Positions 8,862 to 17,686 of a DNA stretch of 49,026 nucleotides are shown here, piece by piece. The notes under the pieces are model-generated. The model did not search any database. It was not told where the DNA came from and worked only from the letters and a program-made list of their open reading frames with translations. Origin of the DNA: CAMXAS01 sp964442435 (lineage in GTDB: Bacteria; Bacteroidota; Bacteroidia; Bacteroidales; P3); assembly GCA_964442435.1 (NCBI GenBank), contig CAYTZG010000015.1, positions 1-49,026 of the forward strand. Reading direction: 5' to 3'. Numbering within the stretch: the first letter of the stretch is position 1; each line of letters begins with the position of its first letter. The translations under genes were made by a program, and so were the position numbers.

Positions 8862-10157
8862 TTACGTCTTCTGCTTCTCTTTCTTGGCGGCGGGGAACAG
8901 GATGTTGTTCAGAATGAGGCGGTAGCCCGGCGAATTGGGATAGAGGTTAAGGTCGGTGGGTGGGTCGCCCACGTAGTGTTGATAGTCTTCGGGGTCGTGG
9001 CCGCCCAAGAACGTCCACGTGCCTTTGCCGTAGGTGCCGTGTATATAGCGCACCTCGTTCAGGGAGGCGTTTTCGCCCAACACCAACACGTTGGGCTTCA
9101 ACAGCGACTTGCGGAAGGCCGTGCTCTGACCCATAAAGCCGTGTATGAGCCGCTCGTGGTTCTGGCACAGCATCGTCGGCACCCAGTCCCATTTGGCCGA
9201 GAAGTCGAACAGCGTGAAATAGTCGTTCTCTTCCTTGATATGGGCGGGGCGCGCCTCGGTTACGTCTATATCCGAAATCTCGTATCGGTAAGGGTCGGTC
9301 TCTATGCGGAAGCCCGTAAACGCGAACGTCTTGCCGTAGTCTAACCGCTGCTGGGCGTCGGGCGACATGGGGTCGCCGTCAAACGGCTCGGCGCAGATAT
9401 CCACGCCCTCGGCGGCCAGGGCCACGTCGTAACTGTCGGGCGCGGAACACATCGCAAACAGGAAGCCGCCGCCCATCACGAAGTCGCGTATCTTGTGCGC
9501 CACGGCCAATTTGAGCTCGGAGGCCTTCGTAAAGCCGTAGTTGCGCGCCCGCGCCAACGTCTCGGCCACGTCCTGTTTGTACCACGCCTCGTTGCGGTAG
9601 CGCGCCCAAAACTTGCCGAACTGCCCCGTAAAGTCCTCGTGATGCAGGTGCAGCCAGTCGTACATCGGCAAAATGCCCGACATCACCTCATCGTCGTACA
9701 CCACATCGTAGGGAATCTCGGCATAGGTCAGCGCCATCGTCACGGCGTCGTCCCACGGTCTTTTGTTCTTGGGCGAATAGACGGCTATGCGCGGGGCCTT
9801 CTGCAACGGCACCTCGTCCATGTTCACGTCGGCCGAGGCGATTTCGGCGCGCAACGCCTGCACCTGCCCGTCCGACCAAACGGACGCGCTCACATCGCGC
9901 AAACGGCATTCCTGCTCTATCTCCGCACTGTATGGTAAAAGAAACGCGCCGCCCCGATAATTGAGCAGCCAACTGATTTCGCCGCCGTTCCGCAACACCC
10001 AATAGGCCACGCCGTAAGCCTTGAGATGGTTGGCCTGCGCCTGATCCATAGGCACGAACAACTGCGCGGCGCGGAGCGGCAGCACGGCCGCAAGCCCGCA
10101 CAGCACACCGCACAACAGCGTGCCTAAGACCGATGGTTTAGAACGGCACATCGCCAT
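8862..10157 (-). CDS. Exported class I amidotransferase-like protein of Bacteroidota
   Basis: 431 residues with a hydrophobic signal segment (about 8-30, ending LPLRAA), so probably periplasmic or secreted. The body has a glutamine-amidotransferase-like or flavodoxin-like fold: APRIAVYSPKN, VMGGGFLFAMCSAP with a possible nucleophile Cys, and GKGTWTFLGGHDPED near the end. Bacteroidota genomes carry homologues often labelled asparagine synthetase B, but I see neither the N-terminal Cys nor the synthetase domain of true AsnB, so that name should not be used. The start (ATG at 10157 or 10151) overlaps the dnaB stop by about 20 bp, suggesting translational coupling. Function unknown. Confidence 0.7.
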   Translation of the reverse strand: MAMCRSKPSVLGTLLCGVLCGLAAVLPLRAAQLFVPMDQAQANHLKAYGVAYWVLRNGGEISWLLNYRGGAFLLPYSAEIEQECRLRDVSASVWSDGQVQALRAEIASADVNMDEVPLQKAPRIAVYSPKNKRPWDDAVTMALTYAEIPYDVVYDDEVMSGILPMYDWLHLHHEDFTGQFGKFWARYRNEAWYKQDVAETLARARNYGFTKASELKLAVAHKIRDFVMGGGFLFAMCSAPDSYDVALAAEGVDICAEPFDGDPMSPDAQQRLDYGKTFAFTGFRIETDPYRYEISDIDVTEARPAHIKEENDYFTLFDFSAKWDWVPTMLCQNHERLIHGFMGQSTAFRKSLLKPNVLVLGENASLNEVRYIHGTYGKGTWTFLGGHDPEDYQHYVGDPPTDLNLYPNSPGYRLILNNILFPAAKKEKQKT

Positions 10158-11778
10158 CCATCCCCTCGCTCGGAAAATCGTTCGGCGCCGCGCCGGGCGG
10201 CATATCGTTCATTTTGGACGGCATCGTGATGACCGTGCCGGACGCCCCGCCGAAGCCCCCCATGCCGCCGTCGAAGCCCGTATTGCCGGGGATGTTGCCG
10301 TAACCCGCGCCGTCGCCCGCAAAGCCGCCCGTAAACCCGTCGGCCGACAGGTCGTCGTTCTCGAACTTGGCGTAGTCCTTGACCCAGCGCAGGCGCACCT
10401 GCCCCGTGCTGCCGCTACGGTGCTTCTCAATGAGGATGAAGGCCTTGCCCACCGTGGATTCGTGCGAGTCGGGGTCTTCCAGTATCTTGTAATATTCCGG
10501 ACGGTAGATAAACATGACCATATCGGCGTCCTGCTCGATGGCGCCCGATTCCCGCAAGTCGGAGAGCTGCGGCTTCTTGTCGCCGCCGCGCGTCTCCACC
10601 TGACGACTCAACTGCGAGAGCGCCATAATCGGGATGCGGAGTTCCTTGGCCAGCCCCTTGAGCTGCCGCGAAATCTGGCTGATTTCCTGCTCGCGGTTGC
10701 CCTTGTATTCCGAACCGCCGCGCATCAGCTGCAGGTAGTCTATCATGACCATGCCTATGTTGTGCTGCATCTTCAAACGGCGGCACTTGGCGCGCAGTTC
10801 GAACATCGTCAGCGCGGGCGTCTCGTCGATGAACAGCGGCGCGCCGGCCAGGCTGTCCACCTTGGTATGCAGCTGGCTCCATTCGGTTTCGGTCAGGTTG
10901 CCTTTCTTGAGATTCTCGCCCTTGACCAAGGCTTCGCTCGAAATCAGACGGCTCACGACTTCGATGGCCGACATTTCCAACGAGAAGAACGCCACGGGCT
11001 GCTTGAACTCCACGGCGATGTTGCGCGCCATCGTGAGCGCGAAGGCCGTCTTACCCATACCGGGACGCGCGGCCACAATCAACAGGTTACCTTTCTGCCA
11101 GCCATTGGTCATGCGGTCTAATTCCACGAAGCCCGACGGCACGCCGCTCATCTTGTCCTCCAATTTGGACACTTCCTCCACTTCCTGAATGGCCTGCTTG
11201 ACGAGCGTCTGCATATCGATGTAGTCGCTGCGGAAATTGTCCTCGCTGATGTTCAGCAGCTGCCCCTCGGCCGTATCCAACAGCTCCAACACGTCGGTCG
11301 TGTCTTCGTAGGCGTCTTTGACAATGCCGCCGCCGATGCGGATTAACTCGCGTTGTATATATTTCTGCTGGATGATTTTGACGTGCGCCTCGGCGTGCGC
11401 GCCCGAAGAGACGCGGTTGGTCAGGCTCGAAATGTAATAGGCGCCGCCCACTACCTCCAATTCGCCCTTGGCCTTGAGCGCCTGCGCCACCGTAAGGATA
11501 TCGACGGGCTGGGAACTCGAAAACAGCTCCGTGATGACCTGATAGATTTTCTGATGTTCAGGTTTATAGAAATACTTGGTCTTCAACGTGTCGATAATCT
11601 CCGACAACACGTTGGCATCCAACATCAACGCGCCTAAAACGGCTTGTTCCACCTCCACGGCCTGGGGCGGCAGTTTGCCTTCCTCCAGCATCACGCCCGA
11701 CGCCGTCTGCGCTATCGTCAGACGTCCGGCCGCCGTCTGGGGCCGCCGGTTTTTCCTTACAATCTCTTCTTCCGCCAT
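10138..11778 (-). CDS. dnaB: Replicative DNA helicase DnaB
   Basis: 546 residues. Hexameric 5'-3' helicase of the replication fork. The N-terminal DnaB domain begins at PPQAVEVEQAVLGALMLD; the RecA-like C-terminal domain has Walker A AARPGMGKTAF near residue 240, FFSLEM, IDYLQLM and LSQLSRQVE. There is no intein. A Gly-rich, probably disordered tail of about 60 residues closes the protein, as is common in this phylum. The gene lies 8 bp downstream of the DUF721/dciA gene, and its last bases overlap the start of the next gene, so helicase and its presumed loader or accessory factor are co-transcribed. Confidence 0.96.
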   Translation of the reverse strand: MAEEEIVRKNRRPQTAAGRLTIAQTASGVMLEEGKLPPQAVEVEQAVLGALMLDANVLSEIIDTLKTKYFYKPEHQKIYQVITELFSSSQPVDILTVAQALKAKGELEVVGGAYYISSLTNRVSSGAHAEAHVKIIQQKYIQRELIRIGGGIVKDAYEDTTDVLELLDTAEGQLLNISEDNFRSDYIDMQTLVKQAIQEVEEVSKLEDKMSGVPSGFVELDRMTNGWQKGNLLIVAARPGMGKTAFALTMARNIAVEFKQPVAFFSLEMSAIEVVSRLISSEALVKGENLKKGNLTETEWSQLHTKVDSLAGAPLFIDETPALTMFELRAKCRRLKMQHNIGMVMIDYLQLMRGGSEYKGNREQEISQISRQLKGLAKELRIPIMALSQLSRQVETRGGDKKPQLSDLRESGAIEQDADMVMFIYRPEYYKILEDPDSHESTVGKAFILIEKHRSGSTGQVRLRWVKDYAKFENDDLSADGFTGGFAGDGAGYGNIPGNTGFDGGMGGFGGASGTVITMPSKMNDMPPGAAPNDFPSEGMDGDVPF

Positions 11779-11786
11779 AACTGCTT

Positions 11787-12077
11787 TTATTTCAATGCCA
11801 AGGCCTGTAAATACGGCTGACCCAACTTCCGGTTGATGGCCTCCTTGAGTTCGCCCACCCGGTATTGCAATTCGGTTCGCGCCGCCGCACGGTTCATTTC
11901 AATATACAGCACCCTGTCTTTAAGCCACATACGCGATACCGCCGCATTCATTTCCGGCTCCACCAACTGTCGGAACGCATCCTGCGCCTTGAACGCCATG
12001 AACTTGTCCGTCCAACCGTAGGCCCGCGCCAACTGCATCAGCAATTCATCCGCCCGATAAGTGTTTCCGCGCATCAT
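11787..12077 (-). CDS. dciA: DUF721/DciA-like protein, predicted DnaB helicase operator
   Basis: 96 residues matching the DUF721 (DciA) pattern: basic N-terminus RGNTYRADELLMQLARAYG followed by the KH-like core (MNAAVSRMWLKDRVLYIEMNRAAARTEL, ELKEAINRKLG). DciA proteins replace DnaC/DnaI as the DnaB-loading factor in most bacteria. Its place directly ahead of dnaB (8 bp gap) supports that role. The two ATGs at 12077 and 12074 fit the family N-terminus. The promoter -7 element ends only 4 bp before the first ATG, so the mRNA would be leaderless or nearly so. Confidence 0.85.
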   Translation of the reverse strand: MMRGNTYRADELLMQLARAYGWTDKFMAFKAQDAFRQLVEPEMNAAVSRMWLKDRVLYIEMNRAAARTELQYRVGELKEAINRKLGQPYLQALALK

Positions 12078-12081
12078 TCTG

Positions 12082-12113
12082 CAAAGATAAGGTAAACCGA
12101 GCGCAGAAACAAA
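12082..12113 (-). promoter_or_regulatory. Promoter of dciA-dnaB operon
   Basis: TTTG (12113-12110), 20-bp spacer, TATCTTTG (12089-12082) on the minus strand: an exact fit to the Bacteroidota housekeeping promoter. Its expected start point falls on or within a few bases of the dciA ATG. Confidence 0.75.
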
Positions 12114-12174
12114 CGCGCCCCCTACCTCAACCGGCGGGCCGTGAAAAAATCGTGCCGTAAAACGGATTTTTCTT

Positions 12175-12182
12175 TATATTTG
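12175..12182 (+). promoter_or_regulatory. -7 element ahead of the histidine kinase
   Basis: TATATTTG matches TAnnTTTG and ends 7 bp before the ATG at 12190. No good -33 element is seen. If used, the leader is only a few bases, or translation starts at the next ATG (12214). Confidence 0.5.
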
Positions 12183-12189
12183 TAACCCT

Positions 12190-14682
12190 ATGGATTTTGG
12201 CGGATTGACAACGATGACCCCTTGGCTGACGGTGGCTTGGATGGCGGCGGTATGCGCGGCCGGCTACGGTCTGTATCGGCTCGGCGCATGGCTGTTGGCA
12301 AGACGCGGCCGCGCGACCGCCCGTTTCGCCATCGGCTTCCTGTTCGTTTACACCCTGGCGGTGAGCGTGGCCGTATTGTATATACGGCAACGCGCCGAAC
12401 GGCAGCAACTCTTGCAGTGGGCCGAACGCATGGCCGCCCCGCGCGACTTGGAAAGCGAGCGGCGGTTTGCCCAACGCGTGACCCTATTGCCGACCGACAC
12501 CACCGCCTGCGCCCTCGTGGCCGCCCTCAACGGCGGGGACGACGGGGACGGCGCGGTCTTGGACAGCCTGAACGCCTATCTCAAACGGCGGTATTTCACG
12601 AACCACTGGCGCGGCTATCATTTCTACCTGACGCTTTGCCGCAGCGACGAATCCTTGCAGATAGACCCGGCTGACATCGTGCCCTGCCTTGACTTTTTTG
12701 CCGAGAAGGCCGACCGTATCGGCGAGGCGACCGACTGCGACGGCCTCTATGCGATGGACTACGGCGTGGAATACCATTCCTATCTCTATGCCGGGGTGCT
12801 GACGGATGACCCGACGGGCATGGCGGACGCCCCCAACCCGCTCTACGTCTTTGCGGAATGGGGCCGCTCGAAGATAAACCAGCCCCGCATGGAGATGCCG
12901 GGCACCTATTCCTACGCCTATTATGTGGACGGTGTGCTGTGGAACCGCCGCGGCCACTACCTCTACGATTTTGAAATCAGCGACCGGGAGCTGGTGGCCG
13001 AGACGCCGGTTTTCGTAAGGCGGGACGGCTATCTGCATTGCGCGCTCGCCCTGTCGCCCAACCGGCTGCTCATCGTCACGGCGCCGGCCCTCAAGCCGGT
13101 TACACTACTCTACTACGGGTCGTTTTTCCTCTGCCTCTTTTTCGTAACGGGCTTCCTGCTCGAAAGCCTGCTGCGCCGCAACAGGCTGTTCAAGGCCAGC
13201 ACCTACGCCAAACGCCTGCAATATACGATTTTCGGGCTCGTGGCCTGCGCCTTCGCCATTTTGGGCGTCGTGTCGCTCTTCTTTATCCGCGAAATCGACC
13301 GCGACGAACAGACCGACCGCCTTAAGGAGAAAAGCCTCTCGGCGCTCACGGCCTTGGAATCGCGCTTTATGGACTTTACGCCGGACGAATTTCCGATGGC
13401 CAGCCGCAGCCGCCCCGCGGACGGCACGGCTTCCGACACGATTCTGACCCGAACCGGCCACTATCTGAACGACCTTGCGCGCGTGCTGTGGACCGACCTC
13501 TATCTGTTTGACCGCGACGGCCACTTCCTGCTGTCAAGCCCCGCCTCGGCCGACAGACCGCAACCGCTCTGCCGCCAGCCGTTCTTTCCCGAACTGCAGG
13601 CCCGGAACAGCCACCTGCTAATCCGCGAGGAGCCGACGCTGACGGCCTACGCCCCCTTCCGCAATGCCGACAACGAGATTTTGGGCTACGTCATGTTGCC
13701 CTACAACCGCGACAACCTCAACTGGGAAACCGTCATGCACCGCTATTGGGGCGCTTATCTCAGCCTCTTTGTGGGCATCAGCCTGCTGACCCTTTTGGCC
13801 GCCTATCTGCTCTCGCGCTACGTGACGCGGCCGCTCAAGCTGCTGAGCCGTCAGATGGGCGCGTTGCAACTGACCGACGACCGGCTCTCCGCCCCGCCGG
13901 CCCTCGTTTGGCGGGCGCAGGACGAAATCGGCTCGCTCGTGGACCAATACAACCGCATGACCGCACAGCTGGCCGACAGCATCCGCCAACTGGCCGAGGC
14001 CGAGCGCCAAAGCGCCTGGCGGCAGATGGCGCGGCAGGTGGCGCACGAAATCAAGAACCCGCTCACGCCGCTTCAACTGCAGATGCAACAGTTGGAACGC
14101 GCCTACCACGACCGTCGGCCCGACTTCGAAGCGCGGCTTACCCGCTTCGCCGACCTGTTGCGCACGCAAATCGCCTCGCTGACCCACATGGCCGACACGT
14201 TCTCGCAACTCGCGTTATGGCAGCAGCCGCAACTGCAAACGGTGGCGCTGCGCGAGGCCGTGGAGAGCGCGGCCGCCCTGTTTCCCGCGCCCACCGCGTT
14301 CTCGTTCGACCTGCCAGCCGATACGGCCATCTACGCCGACCCGCAATGGTTGCGTCAGATACTGACCAACCTGTTCCGCAACGCCGTACAGGCCATGGAA
14401 GAGGCACAGACGCCGCATCCGCAGATAAACATAAAGGCAAGCCTCCAAGAGACTTGCCTTCTGCTCCACGTGCGGGACAACGGCCCCGGCATCGCGCCCG
14501 AACGGCAGGCGCGGATTTTTGAGCCGCACTTCACCACCCGTTCGTCGGGCAGCGGCCTGGGACTGGCCATCAGCCGCCGTTTGGCCGAGGGTATGCAGGG
14601 CGCGCTCACCTTCGCGTCCGCCACCGAGGCCGATGAACCCCTTTCCGGCGCGCACTTCGTGCTGCGGCTGCCGTTGGCCTAA
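12190..14682 (+). CDS. NtrY-like membrane sensor histidine kinase, orphan
   Basis: 830 residues. Two N-terminal membrane helices (about 12-65), a periplasmic stretch, two further helices (about 300-328 and 345-370), a second extracytoplasmic sensor region, a fifth helix (about 520-545), HAMP (YVTRPLKLLSRQ), a HisKA box MARQVAHEIKNPLTPLQLQM with H619, an N box NLFRNAVQAMEE near 727, G1 DNGPGIAP near 763, and G2 GSGLGLAISRR near 790. The HisKA box is of NtrY type, so the cognate regulator is probably an NtrC-like protein, but none lies beside it. The stimulus cannot be read from sequence. The start may be 12214 rather than 12190, because the promoter -7 element nearly abuts the first ATG. Confidence 0.9.
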   Translation: MDFGGLTTMTPWLTVAWMAAVCAAGYGLYRLGAWLLARRGRATARFAIGFLFVYTLAVSVAVLYIRQRAERQQLLQWAERMAAPRDLESERRFAQRVTLLPTDTTACALVAALNGGDDGDGAVLDSLNAYLKRRYFTNHWRGYHFYLTLCRSDESLQIDPADIVPCLDFFAEKADRIGEATDCDGLYAMDYGVEYHSYLYAGVLTDDPTGMADAPNPLYVFAEWGRSKINQPRMEMPGTYSYAYYVDGVLWNRRGHYLYDFEISDRELVAETPVFVRRDGYLHCALALSPNRLLIVTAPALKPVTLLYYGSFFLCLFFVTGFLLESLLRRNRLFKASTYAKRLQYTIFGLVACAFAILGVVSLFFIREIDRDEQTDRLKEKSLSALTALESRFMDFTPDEFPMASRSRPADGTASDTILTRTGHYLNDLARVLWTDLYLFDRDGHFLLSSPASADRPQPLCRQPFFPELQARNSHLLIREEPTLTAYAPFRNADNEILGYVMLPYNRDNLNWETVMHRYWGAYLSLFVGISLLTLLAAYLLSRYVTRPLKLLSRQMGALQLTDDRLSAPPALVWRAQDEIGSLVDQYNRMTAQLADSIRQLAEAERQSAWRQMARQVAHEIKNPLTPLQLQMQQLERAYHDRRPDFEARLTRFADLLRTQIASLTHMADTFSQLALWQQPQLQTVALREAVESAAALFPAPTAFSFDLPADTAIYADPQWLRQILTNLFRNAVQAMEEAQTPHPQINIKASLQETCLLLHVRDNGPGIAPERQARIFEPHFTTRSSGSGLGLAISRRLAEGMQGALTFASATEADEPLSGAHFVLRLPLA

Positions 14683-14761
14683 GGCTCATCGGGGTCAGCC
14701 ACGGGCCGTTTCACCATACCAACCGGCCATAGGCTTTCCCCGAGCCCTCAACCTTATCTTT

Positions 14762-17248
14762 CTACCGACCGCCGCTACCGTTGCCGCCCATACGGCCGCT
14801 TTCCTCCAACTCCTTGCCTTGCCGGCGCGCCCGCATCAGCTTGTTGTTGCCGAAATTGTACGACACCGACAGCGATAACTGCTGCCCGCCCTGACGGAAG
14901 GCCATGTCGGTGACCGTGCCGTCGGGATAGCGCATCGTTTCCGACCACGCCATGCCCAACAGGTCGTTGGCCGTAAGCGTCACGCTCAGTTTTTCTTTGA
15001 AGAACGTCTTTTTTATCGACAAAGACATATTGACATAGGGCCGCGTGTATTCAAACATATTCTGCGACGGTAGCCGCGCCCATACCGAGAGTTCGGCCGT
15101 CAGCGTCTTGATGATATCCACATCCGTGCCCAGCCAGGCCGTGGCGTCGTAGCAACGCACGTCCTCATGGCTGTAGCCGCCCTCGGGCAGCGCATAGTCG
15201 AACGTCCGGTGGCCGTAGGTGCCCGACAGGAAGAACCGCAACCGCCAACGGTCAAAGAACGTATAGTTGCCGTTGACCGACAGCGTAACGAAATCGGCCC
15301 GTCCCATGTTCTCCGGAATCCGGTATGATATATACGATTCGCCCACCTTGCGGTAATAGGTCATGCTGTTGATGTTGCCGTCGGTATGCACGTAGCCCGC
15401 CGTCACGAACAGGTTGTATTTATACGAATAGGTCAGGTCGAGGTTGTGCGAATACTCCGGGCTCAAATCCGGGTTGCCGCCGTGGTAACTCGTGGCGTCG
15501 TTTCGGGTCATGAACGGATTGAGGTTGTAGTATGAGGGCCGCGTAAGCCGGTAGCGGTACGACAGGTTGAGCCGGTGGTTCTGCCCTATCTGCTGCGAGA
15601 GGTTAAGGTTGGGGAACGGACGGCCATAGACGCGTTCGTGCGCCGAATCCATTTCGGGATTATAGCCCTTCAAGGCCGTCAACTCGCCGCGCAGCCCCAC
15701 CTGCAGGCTCGTCTTGCTCGTAAAGTTGTGGCTGTACATGACATAGGCCGCGCCGATGAGTTCATCATAGAAATAGCTGTTGCTGCGGTTGGTGTCGCGC
15801 AGGCCGTCCACTTCGTATATATTCTCGTAACGGTTATCCACATAGCTGAACTTGACACCGGCTTCCAACTTGCCCTGTTGCGAAAACGGATGTTCGTAGT
15901 CCACGCGCAGCGCATAGACGTCGGATATGGATGGATTGTCGAGATAATAGGCCTCGTGGCCCAGTACCTCTCCGAAATTGCCCCGGTGGTAGGTCAGCGC
16001 GTTGTCGCCGTAACCGCCGTTTTGGCCGCGCATCCATGTAAAATCGGCATACAGCTTGCGGTGGTGCACCGTGTCGAACGTATGCTCGTAGTTGGCCGTC
16101 AGGTTGTGGTTCTGATTCGTGCTGTGCGCATCAGCCGTCTGCATGAGGCTGTAACGGATGTCGCCCGAAGGATAGAACCACTGCGTGGGCAAATCCGTTT
16201 GCGAATTCCCCCAATAGCCGGAGCCGCGGTAAGCCACGCCCAAAACGTCGCGTTTGGTCGGATAATAGTCCACGCCGCCACGCGCCCACATACCCTGCGA
16301 CAGCTGATCCAATACGCCGTAGTCCTTTTCGTCGTCGGCATACCGCTGCATCGTGCCGTCGGCATAGGTCGTCTGGTCGTAATAGCGGTTCGAGGAATTA
16401 TAGTACCAATAGGACAGGTTGCCATAGACCGACACTTTTTCGGTGCGGAAGTTCAAATCCACCGACCCGTCGGTACTGCCTCCCTTGGCCGGATTGAGGT
16501 TCAGGCCGCCGCCCGCCGACACCGAACCGTTGAAACCGCGCTCGCGCTTGCGGTCGGTCTTGATGTCGATGATGCCGCCCACGCCCTCGGCATCGTATTT
16601 GGACGACGGGTTGGCGATGGCCTCTATCGAAGCCACCGAACGCGCCGGCAGGGCCTTGAGGTAATTGACCAAGTCTTTGCCGCTCAAATAGGTGTTGCGG
16701 CCGTCCACCATCACCAACACGCCCACCTTGCCGTTGAGCGAGATATTGTCGTTGTTGTCGATGGTAACGCCCGGAAATTTCTTCAGCATCTCGTAGGCGT
16801 TCTCGGCCGTGGTGGCGGCAAGGTGCTCGGCCACGTTCATCACGATTTTGCCGGGCTTCATCTCCACCATCGGCCGCTTGGCGCGTACCTCCACCTCCTG
16901 CAGCTGCGTGGACGTGGGCGTCAGCCTTACGGGCGGCAACGAAACGCTGTCGGCCTTGCCGTTGATGTCGAACGCCTCCGAATTGGCCAAATGGTAGCCC
17001 AACGTGGAAATCTGAATGAAATAGCGGCCCGGCGCCATTTTCTTAAACGCAAACCGCCCCTCCGCATCGGAAGACGTACCGGTTACCTGCGTGGTATCGG
17101 CCGCCTTTACCAACACGACATTGGCAAACAGCAAAGGTTCGCCGCTCTGCGCGTCCACGGCGCGCCCGCCCACCGTTTGGGCGAACGATACGCTTGGGAT
17201 GACCGCTATGAGCAATAATCCCAAAATGGCCGTAAAGGATTTTCCCAT
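14762..17248 (-). CDS. Outer-membrane beta-barrel protein, TonB-receptor-like
   Basis: 828 residues. Signal peptide (MGKSFTAILGLLLIAVIPSVSFAQ region) cleaved after residue ~24, a carboxypeptidase-regulatory-like domain (about 25-115: GRAVDAQSGEPLLFANVVL), a plug-like segment (EMLKKFPGVTIDNND, SIEAIANPSSKYDAEGVGGIIDI) and a long barrel of the OMP_b-brl_3 type. The extreme C-terminus is Gly/Arg-rich (MGGNGSGGR) rather than ending in Phe. It is the last gene of an operon with a fused ABC transporter and a GntR regulator; the start is 4 bp after the regulator stop. The substrate is unknown; no SusD partner is present, so it is not a canonical polysaccharide-utilisation receptor. Confidence 0.88.
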   Translation of the reverse strand: MGKSFTAILGLLLIAVIPSVSFAQTVGGRAVDAQSGEPLLFANVVLVKAADTTQVTGTSSDAEGRFAFKKMAPGRYFIQISTLGYHLANSEAFDINGKADSVSLPPVRLTPTSTQLQEVEVRAKRPMVEMKPGKIVMNVAEHLAATTAENAYEMLKKFPGVTIDNNDNISLNGKVGVLVMVDGRNTYLSGKDLVNYLKALPARSVASIEAIANPSSKYDAEGVGGIIDIKTDRKRERGFNGSVSAGGGLNLNPAKGGSTDGSVDLNFRTEKVSVYGNLSYWYYNSSNRYYDQTTYADGTMQRYADDEKDYGVLDQLSQGMWARGGVDYYPTKRDVLGVAYRGSGYWGNSQTDLPTQWFYPSGDIRYSLMQTADAHSTNQNHNLTANYEHTFDTVHHRKLYADFTWMRGQNGGYGDNALTYHRGNFGEVLGHEAYYLDNPSISDVYALRVDYEHPFSQQGKLEAGVKFSYVDNRYENIYEVDGLRDTNRSNSYFYDELIGAAYVMYSHNFTSKTSLQVGLRGELTALKGYNPEMDSAHERVYGRPFPNLNLSQQIGQNHRLNLSYRYRLTRPSYYNLNPFMTRNDATSYHGGNPDLSPEYSHNLDLTYSYKYNLFVTAGYVHTDGNINSMTYYRKVGESYISYRIPENMGRADFVTLSVNGNYTFFDRWRLRFFLSGTYGHRTFDYALPEGGYSHEDVRCYDATAWLGTDVDIIKTLTAELSVWARLPSQNMFEYTRPYVNMSLSIKKTFFKEKLSVTLTANDLLGMAWSETMRYPDGTVTDMAFRQGGQQLSLSVSYNFGNNKLMRARRQGKELEESGRMGGNGSGGR

Positions 17249-17252
17249 AACA

Positions 17253-17606
17253 CTATATATATTTCGAAAATTCCGTCACCTGTTCCCAACTGAGGTTGAG
17301 TTGACGCATCTTTTTGTAAAAATTCGGCAGTTCCACTTTGAGGAACGTTTCCCGCCTTTCCGCGCTCACTTTCTCCAAGGCCGTTTCCGACACCGAGAAG
17401 CCGATGCCGCGCTTGCTGTAGATGATGCCGTTGTTTTCCAACTGCTCGTAAGCGCGCGCCACCGTATTGGGATTGACCATCAGCGACGCGCTCAGTTCCC
17501 GAACCGACGGGATTTTGTCGTGCGCCGTCCATTCCTGACGCAATATCCGGTCGCCTATATAGTCCGCTATTTGCAGATATATGGCTTTGTCCGCTGTAAA
17601 TTCCAT
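17253..17606 (-). CDS. GntR-family regulator, YtrA subfamily
   Basis: 117 residues from the ATG at 17606 (an upstream TTG at 17612 is less likely). The N-terminal winged helix is typical (AIYLQIADYIGDRILRQEW, DKIPSVRELSASLMVNPNTVARAYEQLENNGIIYSKRGIGFSV), with only a short helical C-terminal tail, as in YtrA regulators that control ABC transporter operons. It lies between the ABC gene and the barrel-protein gene, so it probably represses its own operon. A likely operator sits at the operon promoter (19451-19466). Confidence 0.9.
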   Translation of the reverse strand: MEFTADKAIYLQIADYIGDRILRQEWTAHDKIPSVRELSASLMVNPNTVARAYEQLENNGIIYSKRGIGFSVSETALEKVSAERRETFLKVELPNFYKKMRQLNLSWEQVTEFSKYI

Positions 17607-17645
17607 AATCAATTGTATATATTTAAGGTTTTACGGGTGACCCTA

Positions 17646-17675
17646 CGCCGTCGCCGACCGCAGCCGGCGACGGCG
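17646..17675. terminator. GC-rich hairpin between ABC and GntR genes
   Basis: CGCCGTCGCCG and its exact reverse complement are separated by 8 bp, giving an 11-bp perfect stem just after the ABC gene. It lacks a following T-run, so it may stabilise or attenuate the transcript rather than end it. Confidence 0.5.
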
Positions 17676-17686
17676 CGGGCCGACGC

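Noticed and set aside
8862..10157. Asparagine synthetase B
   Set aside because: No N-terminal catalytic Cys, no ATP-pyrophosphatase domain, and a signal peptide is present; the label is probably inherited misannotation.
15575..17218. 547-codon plus-strand open frame over the outer-membrane barrel gene
   Set aside because: Shadow frame; the opposite strand has signal peptide, regulatory-like domain and barrel.
17253..17612. TTG start at 17612 for the GntR regulator
   Set aside because: The ATG six bases downstream gives the normal family N-terminus.
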